From: an uncultured Bacteroidales bacterium
GTDB taxonomy: Bacteria > Bacteroidota > Bacteroidia > Bacteroidales > ML635J-15
Length of the DNA: 64,000 nucleotides
Direction: 5' to 3'
Assembly: GCA_937899245.1 (NCBI GenBank)
Contig: CALDKB010000048.1
Location: 186,001 to 250,000 of the forward strand
Each line of letters opens with the position of its first letter. The stretch's first letter is position 1. The translations under genes and the position numbers were made by a program. The notes below the pieces were generated by a model. The model saw nothing but the letters and a program-made list of their open reading frames with translations. It was not told where the DNA came from and searched no databases. Shown here piece after piece: positions 45,852-54,370 of this stretch.

Positions 45852-46499
45852 CTACAGCTCAACAAGTCCGTGTATGAAGGCGTAGTTTACAAGTTCGGCA
45901 GTAGTGTTGAACCCAAGTTTCTCGAATATGTGGCTTTTGTGAGTTTCAACAGTACGCTTGCTGATGTACAGTGATTCGGAAATTCCCTTTGCCGACATTC
46001 CCTTTGCACATAGCTGCAATATCTCCATTTCTCTTTCGCTTAGCTTGTCGCCAATGTTTTTGTTCCTTGCTACCATAATATCGTCGATAAGTGCGCTTGT
46101 GTTCTTTCCGAAATATCCGGTTCCTTCGATTATTGCGTAAATTGCCTGCAAGATATCTTCCGCTTGTGCATTTTTGCCTAGGAATCCGTCGGCTCCTGCT
46201 TCTATTGTGTTGACAATTAGGTTTTTGTTCGACGATCCGGAAATTGCGAGGATACCCATGTCCGGCTTGGTTTTCTTTACGTGCTTGACAATTTCACTAC
46301 CGTTTCCGTCGGGAAGAATTATGTCGGTGATAATAATATCAATGTCGTCGTGGGCGTTCAATGTGCTAATGGCTTCTGTCACACTTCCTGCTTCTGCGAC
46401 TATTTTGCATTTATTATCGATTGATGTTATGCTCAGTCCTGTCCCTTTCCTGAAAAGAGGGTGGCCGTCAACAATCATTATTTTTACATTCTCTTTCAT
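45852..46499 (-). CDS. NarL/LuxR-type response regulator
   Basis: 215 residues. Receiver domain (about 5-120) with the phosphoacceptor D59 in DIIITDIILPDG, the Ser of LAISGSS and K in GFLGKN. The first acidic pair is reduced to D11 (VDGHPLF). C-terminal HTH: LSEREMEILQLCAKGMSAKG, then SKRTVETHKSHIFEKLG. Five bases after its partner kinase gene. Confidence 0.93.
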   Translation of the reverse strand: MKENVKIMIVDGHPLFRKGTGLSITSIDNKCKIVAEAGSVTEAISTLNAHDDIDIIITDIILPDGNGSEIVKHVKKTKPDMGILAISGSSNKNLIVNTIEAGADGFLGKNAQAEDILQAIYAIIEGTGYFGKNTSALIDDIMVARNKNIGDKLSEREMEILQLCAKGMSAKGISESLYISKRTVETHKSHIFEKLGFNTTAELVNYAFIHGLVEL

Positions 46500-46504
46500 A
46501 GCTC

Positions 46505-48481
46505 TTATTTTTTATCTAAAGTGAACATTGCTGTGGTGCCTTCTCCTTCTTTGCTGTTTATCTTTAGTTCCGACCCTGAATTTTTTATTATTTGCATGCA
46601 GACGTACAGCCCAAGACCGGTTCCAACTTCCCCTGATGTGCCTATTGATGAGCTGGACGCAATCTTGAACAGATTGAGTTTCTTTTCATCGCTGATTCCC
46701 ACTCCGTTGTCAATTACATAAAGTTCCACTTTCTTGCCAACATCCTTGGTTTCGATTTTGATGGAGCTGCCGTCGTGCGAATATTTAACGGCATTAGTGA
46801 GCAAGTTTCGCAGTATTGTCCTTAGGTTGTTAATGTCGAAAAATACGATTGTGCTGTCGTCGATATTGTTGATTATGTTTATAGATTTCAGCTTGATCTG
46901 AGTCTGCACTTCGTTAATGCATTGGTCGATGATAGGTCTCAGCTTGAATAAAATAGGATTGTTGCTTTTCTTGCCGGCCCTGATTGATGTCCATTGCGAC
47001 AGGTTGTCGACTTGTTCCTTCAGCAGAATCGACGAGTTCTTAAGCATCTGGCAGTTTTCTCGAATTTCGTCGTTGTTGAACGAGTCGAAGTTCTTGCAAA
47101 GCATTTCGAGCATATTTTTCTGAGCAATGACTGGCGTTTTCAGGTCGTGTGTAATGATGGCGAAAAGTTGGTCTTTTGTCTTGTCTATTTGCTGAAGCTC
47201 TTCGTTTCTTTGCTTGGTTGTCTGTTCGAGGATGATGGCGAAAAATAGGATTATTGCAAGTAGGACAAGCACGATGACCAGAATGATAATCGTTGTGCGC
47301 TTGTTTTGGTTGTCGGCTATTTGCTTTGCAATTTCATTCTCCTTGTCTTGTGTTTCGTACTTGATCTGGTAGTTGCGGATAAGTTGTTGCTGCTTGTCGT
47401 TGAAGATAGACTCCTTTAGGGCAATGCTTTGCTCCAGATATTCCATTGCTTTGTCTTTGCTAAAATGTTTAGCCGATTTATATGCGCCTTCGGAAGCTAT
47501 GCGTTCCTGCTCCTTGTAGCCGTTTGCTTTTGATATTGAAATCGCCTTGCTGAAATTTTTCTCGGCCTCGACGTAGTTTTCCATTGATAAGTAAAGGTCG
47601 CCATATAGCAGGTAAATGTCAACAAAAGCAGATGGATTGTCTATTTCCTTGGCTATTGCCAGAGCTTCGCCGAGATGTCTTTGGGCCTTCTTGAATTCTC
47701 CAGTGTGGGTGAATACCATTCCAATTCTGCCGTGTGCAATCATCAGGTTGTATGAGCTGCCGTTCGATTTGATGACTATATCGTATCCGCGTCCTGCATT
47801 TTCAAGGGCTTTGGCCAGCTTCTGTTCTCGTTCTGCACCTTCGAGCTTTTCTGCCTGGCCAATATATACGAGGACTAGGTTCCTGACATATATTGATAGG
47901 TCTGTATAATAGTTCGGGTCTTCAGGGTCGAGCAATTTGATGCATTTGTTATACATTTGCTCGGCTTTGTCGAATTCATCCATCGAGTAATATATCGATG
48001 CTATGTTGTTGTGAATGAACCTGATGCCCCTGTCGGTACTTGGGTCGTCGGTTTGGCTTAGGGCAGCAAGGCTTTTCGTGTACAGGTCGATGGCGTCGTC
48101 CATGTTGCCGAGTTTCTGGCAGGCAATGGCCATGATGTTGTAGCAGCGTCCAAGATTCAAGAGGAAGTTGTTATCCTCGAAAAAGCCTATGGCTTCGCTG
48201 CCTATACTAAGCACCTTTTCATGATTGTCCTTTGTGTTGTAGTAGTACAATACCGACATTGTGACTTGTCCGGTAATTTGCTTTCCGTTGTCTTTGCGTG
48301 TAAAGGTGGTAGTATCGCCGACAATCTTATTGATTTGGTTTGCTATGCTTATGCGCATGTCGCCTTTACTCTGCATGAAAGCTTGGTATAAGCTGTCGAT
48401 GTCTTGTCCGGAAATGATATTGCATGACAAAAATAAGGTGATAATAGTCAAGAATATCAGTCTGTTTGTTTTTCTCATCAT
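46505..48481 (-). CDS. TPR-containing membrane sensor histidine kinase
   Basis: 658 residues. Signal peptide, then periplasmic TPR repeats (about 70-370; CYNIMAIACQKLGNMDDAID, YNKCIKLLDPEDPNYYTDLS), a membrane helix (about 395-418), a coiled coil and a kinase core with H445 in ITHDLKTPVIAQ. HATPase boxes are LRNLLTNAVKYSHDG, DNGVGIS and GTGLGLYVC. One base separates its start from the stop codon of the PorE-like gene; the response regulator follows by 5 bp. The three are one operon. Confidence 0.92.
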   Translation of the reverse strand: MMRKTNRLIFLTIITLFLSCNIISGQDIDSLYQAFMQSKGDMRISIANQINKIVGDTTTFTRKDNGKQITGQVTMSVLYYYNTKDNHEKVLSIGSEAIGFFEDNNFLLNLGRCYNIMAIACQKLGNMDDAIDLYTKSLAALSQTDDPSTDRGIRFIHNNIASIYYSMDEFDKAEQMYNKCIKLLDPEDPNYYTDLSIYVRNLVLVYIGQAEKLEGAEREQKLAKALENAGRGYDIVIKSNGSSYNLMIAHGRIGMVFTHTGEFKKAQRHLGEALAIAKEIDNPSAFVDIYLLYGDLYLSMENYVEAEKNFSKAISISKANGYKEQERIASEGAYKSAKHFSKDKAMEYLEQSIALKESIFNDKQQQLIRNYQIKYETQDKENEIAKQIADNQNKRTTIIILVIVLVLLAIILFFAIILEQTTKQRNEELQQIDKTKDQLFAIITHDLKTPVIAQKNMLEMLCKNFDSFNNDEIRENCQMLKNSSILLKEQVDNLSQWTSIRAGKKSNNPILFKLRPIIDQCINEVQTQIKLKSINIINNIDDSTIVFFDINNLRTILRNLLTNAVKYSHDGSSIKIETKDVGKKVELYVIDNGVGISDEKKLNLFKIASSSSIGTSGEVGTGLGLYVCMQIIKNSGSELKINSKEGEGTTAMFTLDKK

Positions 48482-48482
48482 A

Positions 48483-50501
48483 TTATTTTGACATTATGTA
48501 AAATTCTGTCCTACGGTTCTTTGCTCGTCCCAATTCTGTATTGTTGTCGGCAATCGGCATGTTAGGACCGTAGCCCTTGTATGTTATCTTATCTTGGCTG
48601 ACACCTTTGGATATCAAGTAGTCGTACACGGCCTTGGCTCGTTGGTTCGATAGGGTGATATTGGTCTGTGCGCTGCCGACATTGTCGGTGTGGCCTCTGA
48701 TTTCAACTTTAACGGTGGGGTTTGATTTCAGGAATTCTGCAAATTCCTTCAGCACGGCATAGCTTTTCTGGTTTATCTGATATGAAGCCGTTGCGTAGTA
48801 TATGTCGTTTATTTCCACCGACTTGCCTGCTTCTATCGGTTTTACTTCGAAATTGACCTCGACAGGTTTTTCAAACGTTTCTTTTGTAGGTTCTATAAGG
48901 GTAGACGAGAAACTGTAGTTTTCTTTCTTGACAACCATCAAGTAGTCGTCCTTGTTGTCGTTTGTTGTTACTGCAACAGCATAATGCCCTGTTTCTGCAT
49001 CTACAATTCCTTCGGAAATTTCTTCGGTGCGCGTATTTTTCACTTCTAGTCGGGCGTCGGTAAGCGCCATTCCGTTGTCGTCGATAAGCTGGCCCTTTAC
49101 GAGGAAAACTTTTTCGGGACGAGCTTCTTTGTACAGGTCGATGGCGTAGATGTCCCATCCTCCTTTGCCGTTTAGCTTGTTGGATGCAAAGTATGCCTTT
49201 GTGCCCTGTGTGTTCACTACGAAGCCAAGGTCGTTGTTCTTGGTGTTTATCGGGTACCCGATATTTATTGGTGTTGTCCAGTCGTTGTCGCGGAATTTAG
49301 AGAAGAAAATGTCGTAGCCGCCGATTCCAAGGTGTCCGTCGGAAGAAAAATATAATGTCTGACTGTCGGAATGTATGAACGGCGATTTTTCGTTTCCCGG
49401 GGTATTAATTTGGGGACCAAGATTTTTGGCTTTGCTCCAGTTCCCTTTTTCGTCCTTGGTCGAGTAGTAGATGTCGGAAGTTGGGTTGTCGGGGTCGAAG
49501 CCAATGTTTCCTTCTCGTATGCTGGCAAAGTATAAAGTCTTGCCGTCGGCGGAGATTGTAGGCTGGCTTTCCCAAGTGTACAGGCCGTTGATGTTCGGAC
49601 TCAGCGGCTGCAGTTCCGACCATCCGTCGCCGGTACGGTTCGACACGTAGATGTCGCAGTTGTCGTAGTCGCGGCTCACAAGCTCGCATATTGTTATGAA
49701 TAGCGTGCGGTTGTCGATAGAAATGGATGCCGCACCTTGGTTCTTGCCTGTGTTGAACGGATACGGAAGCGGCTCTCCCTGCGTGAAGATTATGCCGTCG
49801 TCATCGTTGGCTTTTGAGACGGTAAATTCCTCTACATATCTTTCGCCATATATCGACTGCACTTCCTTCTTCATGTACCTTTTGGTGAAAAGAGCCATCG
49901 AGCCGTCGGGTGAAATCAGTGGCAGATAGTCGTCGTAAGCGCTGGAGACACCTTCAACGACAACAGGTTCGAACGGAACAGGATGTTCTATGAGGTTTTG
50001 GTACTCGTCGATATAGTGGAGAGTATTTTCTGCATCCTTGTAGTACTTTGAGCTTTTCTGTGCATTTGCAATATATGTCCCGAAGTGTTTTCTGGCAACG
50101 TCGTATTTGTCGTACTTGAAGAAAATCTTGCCCAGAGTGTAGCAAACTTCGTAGTTTTGGTACGATGGACAGGTCTCGGCAACTTTTTCGAGGCATTTCA
50201 CGTAGCGCGAGTAGTAGTTGTTCTGGCTTTTGGGGTCCTTGGCGTTCTGGTATTTCGAATAGTTGATTTCCGAACTGGCCACCCAAGCTTCGGTAAATTC
50301 CGGTTCGGCGTCAATGAGCTTGGCAAAGATAATTTCTGCATCAGCATCCTTGCCGTTCATAAGCAGTTGTACGCCTTTGTTGTATTCCTTAATCAACTTC
50401 TTGTCGTCGATGTCGTTGCAGAAGTCGTCGTCAAACTGGGCGTAGCCGCGGAAAAATCCTACAGTCAAGATTATCAGCAATATGAAAAGTCGCCTTGCCA
50501 T
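48483..50501 (-). CDS. PorE-like protein: TPR, propeller, carboxypeptidase-regulatory-like domain and OmpA domain
   Basis: 672 residues. Signal peptide (LFILLIILTVGFFRGYAQ), a TPR-like region (about 30-150), a PD40 propeller (about 160-430; PTISADGKTLYFASIREGNI, QTLYFSSDGHLGIGGYDIFF), a CarboxypepD_reg-like domain (about 455-535; LIDDNGMALTDARLEV) and a C-terminal OmpA peptidoglycan-binding domain (about 555-672; IRGHTDNVGSAQ, GRAKNRRTEFYI). This order is that of PorE, a T9SS component of Porphyromonas gingivalis, and the window holds T9SS cargo. Paralogues with the same order exist, so PorE itself is not certain. It is not a clear lipoprotein. Confidence 0.8.
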   Translation of the reverse strand: MARRLFILLIILTVGFFRGYAQFDDDFCNDIDDKKLIKEYNKGVQLLMNGKDADAEIIFAKLIDAEPEFTEAWVASSEINYSKYQNAKDPKSQNNYYSRYVKCLEKVAETCPSYQNYEVCYTLGKIFFKYDKYDVARKHFGTYIANAQKSSKYYKDAENTLHYIDEYQNLIEHPVPFEPVVVEGVSSAYDDYLPLISPDGSMALFTKRYMKKEVQSIYGERYVEEFTVSKANDDDGIIFTQGEPLPYPFNTGKNQGAASISIDNRTLFITICELVSRDYDNCDIYVSNRTGDGWSELQPLSPNINGLYTWESQPTISADGKTLYFASIREGNIGFDPDNPTSDIYYSTKDEKGNWSKAKNLGPQINTPGNEKSPFIHSDSQTLYFSSDGHLGIGGYDIFFSKFRDNDWTTPINIGYPINTKNNDLGFVVNTQGTKAYFASNKLNGKGGWDIYAIDLYKEARPEKVFLVKGQLIDDNGMALTDARLEVKNTRTEEISEGIVDAETGHYAVAVTTNDNKDDYLMVVKKENYSFSSTLIEPTKETFEKPVEVNFEVKPIEAGKSVEINDIYYATASYQINQKSYAVLKEFAEFLKSNPTVKVEIRGHTDNVGSAQTNITLSNQRAKAVYDYLISKGVSQDKITYKGYGPNMPIADNNTELGRAKNRRTEFYIMSK

Positions 50502-50520
50502 TTAAAGAGCAAATAAATAA

Positions 50521-50555
50521 CAAAGATAATAAAAAATATGCTGAACGGACGCAAA
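50521..50555 (-). promoter_or_regulatory. Promoter of the PorE-like/kinase/regulator operon
   Basis: On the minus strand TATCTTTG (plus CAAAGATA, 50521-50528) with TTTG (plus CAAA, 50552-50555) 23 bp upstream; 19 bp ahead of the start codon. Confidence 0.6.
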
Positions 50556-50585
50556 CTTTCGGAAGAATTTTTCGAGAAGGCGAAC

Positions 50586-50633
50586 AGGCTCACAGGCTAA
50601 TTGTCTAACAGGCCCACAGTCTTACAGTCTTGC
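50586..50633. repeat. Degenerate 8-bp tandem repeat, array 1 (6 units)
   Basis: Units in order: AGGCTCAC, AGGCTAAT, TGTCTAAC, AGGCCCAC, AGTCTTAC, AGTCTTGC. Followed by GCGACTGGTCTTCTGTTAGCC, whose GTTAGCCT is the reverse complement of the unit AGGCTAAC. Confidence 0.8.
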
Positions 50634-50815
50634 GCGACTGGTCTTCTGTTAGCCTGCGAACTACTATAGAAGGAATCTGAATGTTATTCGTCCTATAAAA
50701 TATGCAATAAAAAAAGATTTTTTTTATATAATGTGTTGCAGTTTAATTTTTATATGTTATATTTGTACCATCATATTAATTATTAAAATTTGTTTTTATG
50801 AAAAGAATAGTTTTA
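50627..50815 (+). repeat. Promoter and signal-peptide cassette, copy 1
   Basis: 189 bp almost identical to 52519-52706 (a few substitutions and one length change in a T run). It spans the 3' edge of the 8-bp array, about 110 bp of AT-rich sequence, the promoter, the leader and the first six codons (MKRIVL) of the following gene. Confidence 0.9.
50736..50765 (+). promoter_or_regulatory. Promoter in cassette copy 1
   Basis: TTG at 50736-50738, 19 bp, then TATATTTG at 50758-50765: a near-ideal Bacteroidota promoter, 33 bp ahead of the ATG at 50798. Confidence 0.7.
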
Positions 50816-51160
50816 CTAGTATTTATCCTTGCCAACACTATCTGCATGGCGCAAACGACCGGCTACATTCCCAAGTACAGCAGTAGTACTACTTTTAACA
50901 ATAGTGTAATCTATCAGAACAACAGCAACATTGGAATCGGAACGACATCGCCTTTAAGTAAACTACATGTTATTGGAATAAAACCAGCGGAAATAACTAG
51001 TGTCTCATTGACAAATTCAACTGGTATAATAGTTTTTGTACAAGATAATATTCTTGAAAATAAAATAAGTATTGATATTTCAAATCTTGCAAAAGGTGTG
51101 TACATCCTTACAGGATATTTTGGTGATAGCACTGTTTCTGAAAAAATAATTCTAAAATGA
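50798..51160 (+). CDS. Short secreted chimera: trimeric-fibre-like N-terminus joined to a T9SS-type tail
   Basis: 120 residues. Signal peptide KRIVLLVFILANTICMAQ, then YIPKYSSSTTFNNSVIYQNN and NIGIGTTSPLSKLHVIG, the motif that opens the repetitive stalks of fibre-like secreted proteins. After only about 10 residues it passes to SLTNSTGIIVFVQDNILENK and ISNLAKGVYILTGYFGDS, which resembles the last two thirds of a type A T9SS sorting domain. The usual large middle is missing, so this looks like an internally deleted gene kept in frame. Overlaps the next gene by 4 bp. Confidence 0.6.
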   Translation: MKRIVLLVFILANTICMAQTTGYIPKYSSSTTFNNSVIYQNNSNIGIGTTSPLSKLHVIGIKPAEITSVSLTNSTGIIVFVQDNILENKISIDISNLAKGVYILTGYFGDSTVSEKIILK

Positions 51161-51762
51161 TGATATCCAAAACAATATTACTCTTTTCAATAATAGTCAT
51201 TACAGCTATTAATTTATATTCTCAGGATGCTAAAAAATCTAATTTTGGCATTCAATACACACTTTCCTACGATTTCGAACCATATAGCAAAAAACATAAA
51301 CCAGATTATACCGTTAATGTTTTGCATCATGCGCCTGCATTTTCCTACAGAATCAATAATCATAATCTATATATAGGCCCTTTGCTCTCGCATGTTTTTC
51401 AACCAATGCCTATAGGAAATGAAAAAGATTACAATAAAGCATTAGGCTTGCACTTCGGTTACAGATATTATTCAAAGGGACTCCTTTCCAATTTTAGGAT
51501 TTTCGGACAGTTCCATTTTTCAATCTTTTGGGTTAAACGCTGGGAACGTCAACTTGGATTGCCAGGGGGAGTAACGTATGACGAAATTAGGGTAAACAAT
51601 ACTGCATCATTTGGTGTGGATTACGAAATGGTCCCTAATCTGCATATATATGCAGGTACAGGATTTGGTTCGTATGGAGGCTTCTTTCTAATATTGGACA
51701 AGTTTAATTTATGCGAATACATAGGCCTCAAATATGAATTTGGAAACTCAAAAACGAAATAA
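51157..51762 (+). CDS. Predicted outer membrane beta-barrel protein
   Basis: 201 residues. Signal peptide (ILLFSIIVITAINLYSQ) and alternating strands such as FGIQYTLSYDFEPY, LGLHFGYRYYSKGLL, FRIFGQFHFSIFWV, ending EYIGLKYEFGN. No family recognised beyond a general barrel pattern. Coupled to the previous gene by a 4-bp overlap. Confidence 0.65.
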   Translation: MMISKTILLFSIIVITAINLYSQDAKKSNFGIQYTLSYDFEPYSKKHKPDYTVNVLHHAPAFSYRINNHNLYIGPLLSHVFQPMPIGNEKDYNKALGLHFGYRYYSKGLLSNFRIFGQFHFSIFWVKRWERQLGLPGGVTYDEIRVNNTASFGVDYEMVPNLHIYAGTGFGSYGGFFLILDKFNLCEYIGLKYEFGNSKTK

Positions 51763-51775
51763 GATGTCACATATA

Positions 51776-51805
51776 AACAACTGTACTTGGAGACTGGTGG
51801 AATAA
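51776..51805 (+). pseudogene. 3' gene-end fragment of the 180-190-residue lipoprotein family
   Basis: Encodes NNCTWRLVE followed by TAA, the same C-terminus as the two paralogous lipoproteins at 53183 and 53785 (NNCIWRLVE and NNCTWRLAE). Nothing upstream in the frame matches, so only the gene end remains. The following bases (ATACACAA, GTACGCAACTCC) also resemble those after the 53183 gene. Confidence 0.6.
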
Positions 51806-51866
51806 TACACAATAATTTGTACGCAACTCCGTTACTCTATTATCAATTATCAAATTTTACAAAATT

Positions 51867-52439
51867 ATGAATAGGATAATATTAACAATAATGATTTTTA
51901 CTGCAATTGTAGCAGGTTGTACAGAATATAAAATGAACCATTGCAAATGCGATGATATGCCAGCACAAGATGCAGGAACCGGACTTATTGTCGGCACAGC
52001 CACACAAAATAGCGAAAACGACTCATTGGTTAGTGCTTGGAAGACAGGAAGCGGAGTTGTTACATCCGATGAAAATAATATATTCGGCATAGTAAATTCG
52101 GACGGTTCTCCTATTGATTTTTCAAAATACTCTGTGTTATTCAAAAGGACCTCTGGTAATGGTTCAACAAAATTTTTAAGGGATGTCACCAAAGATGACA
52201 ATGCAAAAAAATATGTGTACACAATTACAAATTTGCAATGCGATTATTTCCAAGATTATTTAGGAACTATCAATCTTGTTCTAATTCCAAAGATAGAGGA
52301 CGGCTATTATGTTGAAATTATAGAAAAGCAAGCATGGTGGATTCATCATAAAATCAAAAAAGAATCTCTAATGGAAACTTATATATTCAAGGAAGATAGC
52401 GACGGCAGTTGGAAACTCGAAAGCGAAACTAAACATTAA
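51867..52439 (+). CDS. Hypothetical lipoprotein
   Basis: 190 residues. Lipoprotein signal with IVAGC (C18), then a cysteine-containing start (HCKCDDMP) and no known domain; the C-terminal third has EIIEKQAWWIHHKIKKES. AT-rich like its neighbours. Function unknown. Confidence 0.65.
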   Translation: MNRIILTIMIFTAIVAGCTEYKMNHCKCDDMPAQDAGTGLIVGTATQNSENDSLVSAWKTGSGVVTSDENNIFGIVNSDGSPIDFSKYSVLFKRTSGNGSTKFLRDVTKDDNAKKYVYTITNLQCDYFQDYLGTINLVLIPKIEDGYYVEIIEKQAWWIHHKIKKESLMETYIFKEDSDGSWKLESETKH

Positions 52440-52469
52440 TAGCGAGGGCTAAAAGGCAAACTATTTTAT

Positions 52470-52525
52470 AGGCTCGCAGGCTAACAGTCTGGCGGTCTGT
52501 CAGCCTAATGGTCTGGCGGTCTTGC
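52470..52525. repeat. Degenerate 8-bp tandem repeat, array 2 (7 units)
   Basis: Units: AGGCTCGC, AGGCTAAC, AGTCTGGC, GGTCTGTC, AGCCTAAT, GGTCTGGC, GGTCTTGC. The following GTTAGCCTGCG is complementary to CGCAGGCTAAC inside the array, so a foldback structure is possible. Confidence 0.8.
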
Positions 52526-52706
52526 GCGACTGGTCTTCTGTTAGCCTGCGAACTACTATAGAAGGAATCTGAATGTTATTCGTCCTATAAAATATGCAAT
52601 AAAAAAAGATTTTTTTACATAATGTATTGCAGTTTAATTTTTATATGTTATAATTGCACCATCATATTAATTATTAAAATTTGTTTTTATGAAAAGAATA
52701 GTTTTA
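52519..52706 (+). repeat. Promoter and signal-peptide cassette, copy 2
   Basis: 188 bp matching 50627-50815 almost base for base, ending after the codons for MKRIVL of the gene at 52689. The genes behind the two copies are otherwise unrelated. Confidence 0.9.
52627..52656 (+). promoter_or_regulatory. Promoter in cassette copy 2
   Basis: TTG at 52627-52629, 19 bp, then TATAATTG at 52649-52656. The -7 element has one change from TAnnTTTG compared with copy 1, so this copy may be weaker. Confidence 0.55.
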
Positions 52707-53120
52707 TTATTTACAATTTTGGTTTTAGTTTTTATTAATGTGTCATGCAATAAGAACAAATGCGAAATAGCCGCAGTTAGATTGAATTATCCAGAAATGA
52801 AGGATAATGAAGCCCTAAAAATTCATATAATTCGAACAGAGCAAAACGATTTGTCGTCGATTATTGATACCGTAAACCTTGAAGTAAATCATAATTATTT
52901 TCCATTAGAACTCACTGGTTATGAACAACACGATGGCTATATCGGACATTTTGACAACTACATTGTATATATTGAAAATACCGAATATAGAGATACTGTT
53001 ACAGACATAAAAATAGAGTGGGAAGAGCCTTGCAAAGTTGCTAGTTGCCAATATAGATTTAACGGAGAACTTCACAATGGTAATGGCGGACAAATAGACA
53101 TTTATCCAAGGAGAAAATAA
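52689..53120 (+). CDS. Hypothetical small lipoprotein
   Basis: 143 residues. The first six codons belong to the duplicated cassette; the lipobox is INVSC (C20). The rest (CEIAAVRLNYPEMKDNEALK, and HFDNYIVYIENTEYRD) matches no family I know. Function unknown. Confidence 0.65.
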   Translation: MKRIVLLFTILVLVFINVSCNKNKCEIAAVRLNYPEMKDNEALKIHIIRTEQNDLSSIIDTVNLEVNHNYFPLELTGYEQHDGYIGHFDNYIVYIENTEYRDTVTDIKIEWEEPCKVASCQYRFNGELHNGNGGQIDIYPRRK

Positions 53121-53182
53121 ACCACTTACATAATTGCACTAAAAACATTATCAAAATCATTAACATTAAAAATAATAAAATT

Positions 53183-53725
53183 ATGAAAAATAGTATTTTA
53201 GGTTCAATAATAATAGTTGTAATAATAATTTTTCAAAGTTGTACTCTAGGACCACGAAGAGTAAATTGTTCTGCTTTCCCCGAATGGTTTTGCCAGTATG
53301 CACCATATACAGAAGGTTCTCTTATAAGATACACAAATGATACCGATACAATGTCGTTCGATATTAAATCTGTTTACAAAGGTAAGGAATATAAAAATGA
53401 TGTTGGGTGTAAATGTCAATGTAGCAACTATTTTACTACAGAAGGCTTGACAAATGATAGCATAAAACTTTATATCCTGATTAGTCTTAGCGAAACATCT
53501 TTTGGATATGGAATTAATTGTAATATTTCCGATGATGCATCATACATAGGTTCAAAATGTGACAAAAATCCATTTAAGGAAAAGAACTTTGCAGAATTTG
53601 CTGACACATTAAGACTTGACAACCAATATAACAAACGTTTCAGCGATATGGTTATCATAAAAGGCAAAGGTCTTACCGAATTTTACGACAAGGAGAATAA
53701 TTGCATTTGGAGGTTGGTGGAGTGA
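53183..53725 (+). CDS. Hypothetical cysteine-rich lipoprotein, paralogue A
   Basis: 180 residues. Lipobox IFQSC (C20). Shares with the next gene CSAFPEWFCQYAPYTEG, CKCQC and the C-terminal FSDMVIIKGKGLTEFYDKEN with final WRLVE. The middle is diverged. The conserved N-terminal and central cysteines suggest disulphides in the exported form. No known family; the conserved tail indicates it is a real, selected protein family. Confidence 0.7.
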   Translation: MKNSILGSIIIVVIIIFQSCTLGPRRVNCSAFPEWFCQYAPYTEGSLIRYTNDTDTMSFDIKSVYKGKEYKNDVGCKCQCSNYFTTEGLTNDSIKLYILISLSETSFGYGINCNISDDASYIGSKCDKNPFKEKNFAEFADTLRLDNQYNKRFSDMVIIKGKGLTEFYDKENNCIWRLVE

Positions 53726-53784
53726 TATGTACACAACTTCATTATCATAGCAACAAACACAAAAACTAATAAAATTACGGAATT

Positions 53785-54354
53785 ATGAAAAGACATATTG
53801 CATTTATAGTAGCATCATTTATTATTTCTGTATTAATATTCCAATCGTGCAGGATTCATTGCTCCGCTTTTCCAGAATGGCTATGTAAATATGCACCATA
53901 CGAAGAAGGCAACTCTGTTTCTTTCAAGAACGAAAATGATTCTGTAATAAAACTAGAAGTTATAAATTTTTACAAATCAGAAGCTAATAGTTTCAGTAGA
54001 AATTGCAAATGTAGCTGTGGGGGTGATTTGTCTGTAGGTTTAAAAAATGAGCAACTGGCATTAAATATATATTTTTATCTTAATGAAAATCGGGGAAACC
54101 AAGGTATTGGGACAATTGGCAATATAATTGTTTCCATAAAAAGCGTGGACAAAGACCTTGCAGGCTTATCATATAAAGACGATTTCCCAGATATAAACCC
54201 GTATGATTATGGACACGAACAAAAACTTGGCGATACAATTGTTTTGCAAAATACAAAGAACGACGATTTCTCTGATATGGTTATCGTAAAGGGCAAAGGA
54301 CTTGCCGAATTTTACGACAAGGAGAACAACTGCACTTGGAGGTTGGCGGAGTAA
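53785..54354 (+). CDS. Hypothetical cysteine-rich lipoprotein, paralogue B
   Basis: 189 residues. Lipobox IFQSC (C22). Same framework as the previous gene: CSAFPEWLCKYAPYEEG, CKCSC, FSDMVIVKGKGLAEFYDKEN, WRLAE. Tandem duplicate, 59 bp downstream. Function unknown. Confidence 0.7.
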   Translation: MKRHIAFIVASFIISVLIFQSCRIHCSAFPEWLCKYAPYEEGNSVSFKNENDSVIKLEVINFYKSEANSFSRNCKCSCGGDLSVGLKNEQLALNIYFYLNENRGNQGIGTIGNIIVSIKSVDKDLAGLSYKDDFPDINPYDYGHEQKLGDTIVLQNTKNDDFSDMVIVKGKGLAEFYDKENNCTWRLAE

Positions 54355-54370
54355 TTTGCGATGGGCTTGA

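Noticed and set aside
50798..51160. Fibre-type motif taken as a sign of prophage
   Set aside because: The protein has a signal peptide and a T9SS-like tail, and no phage genes are near.
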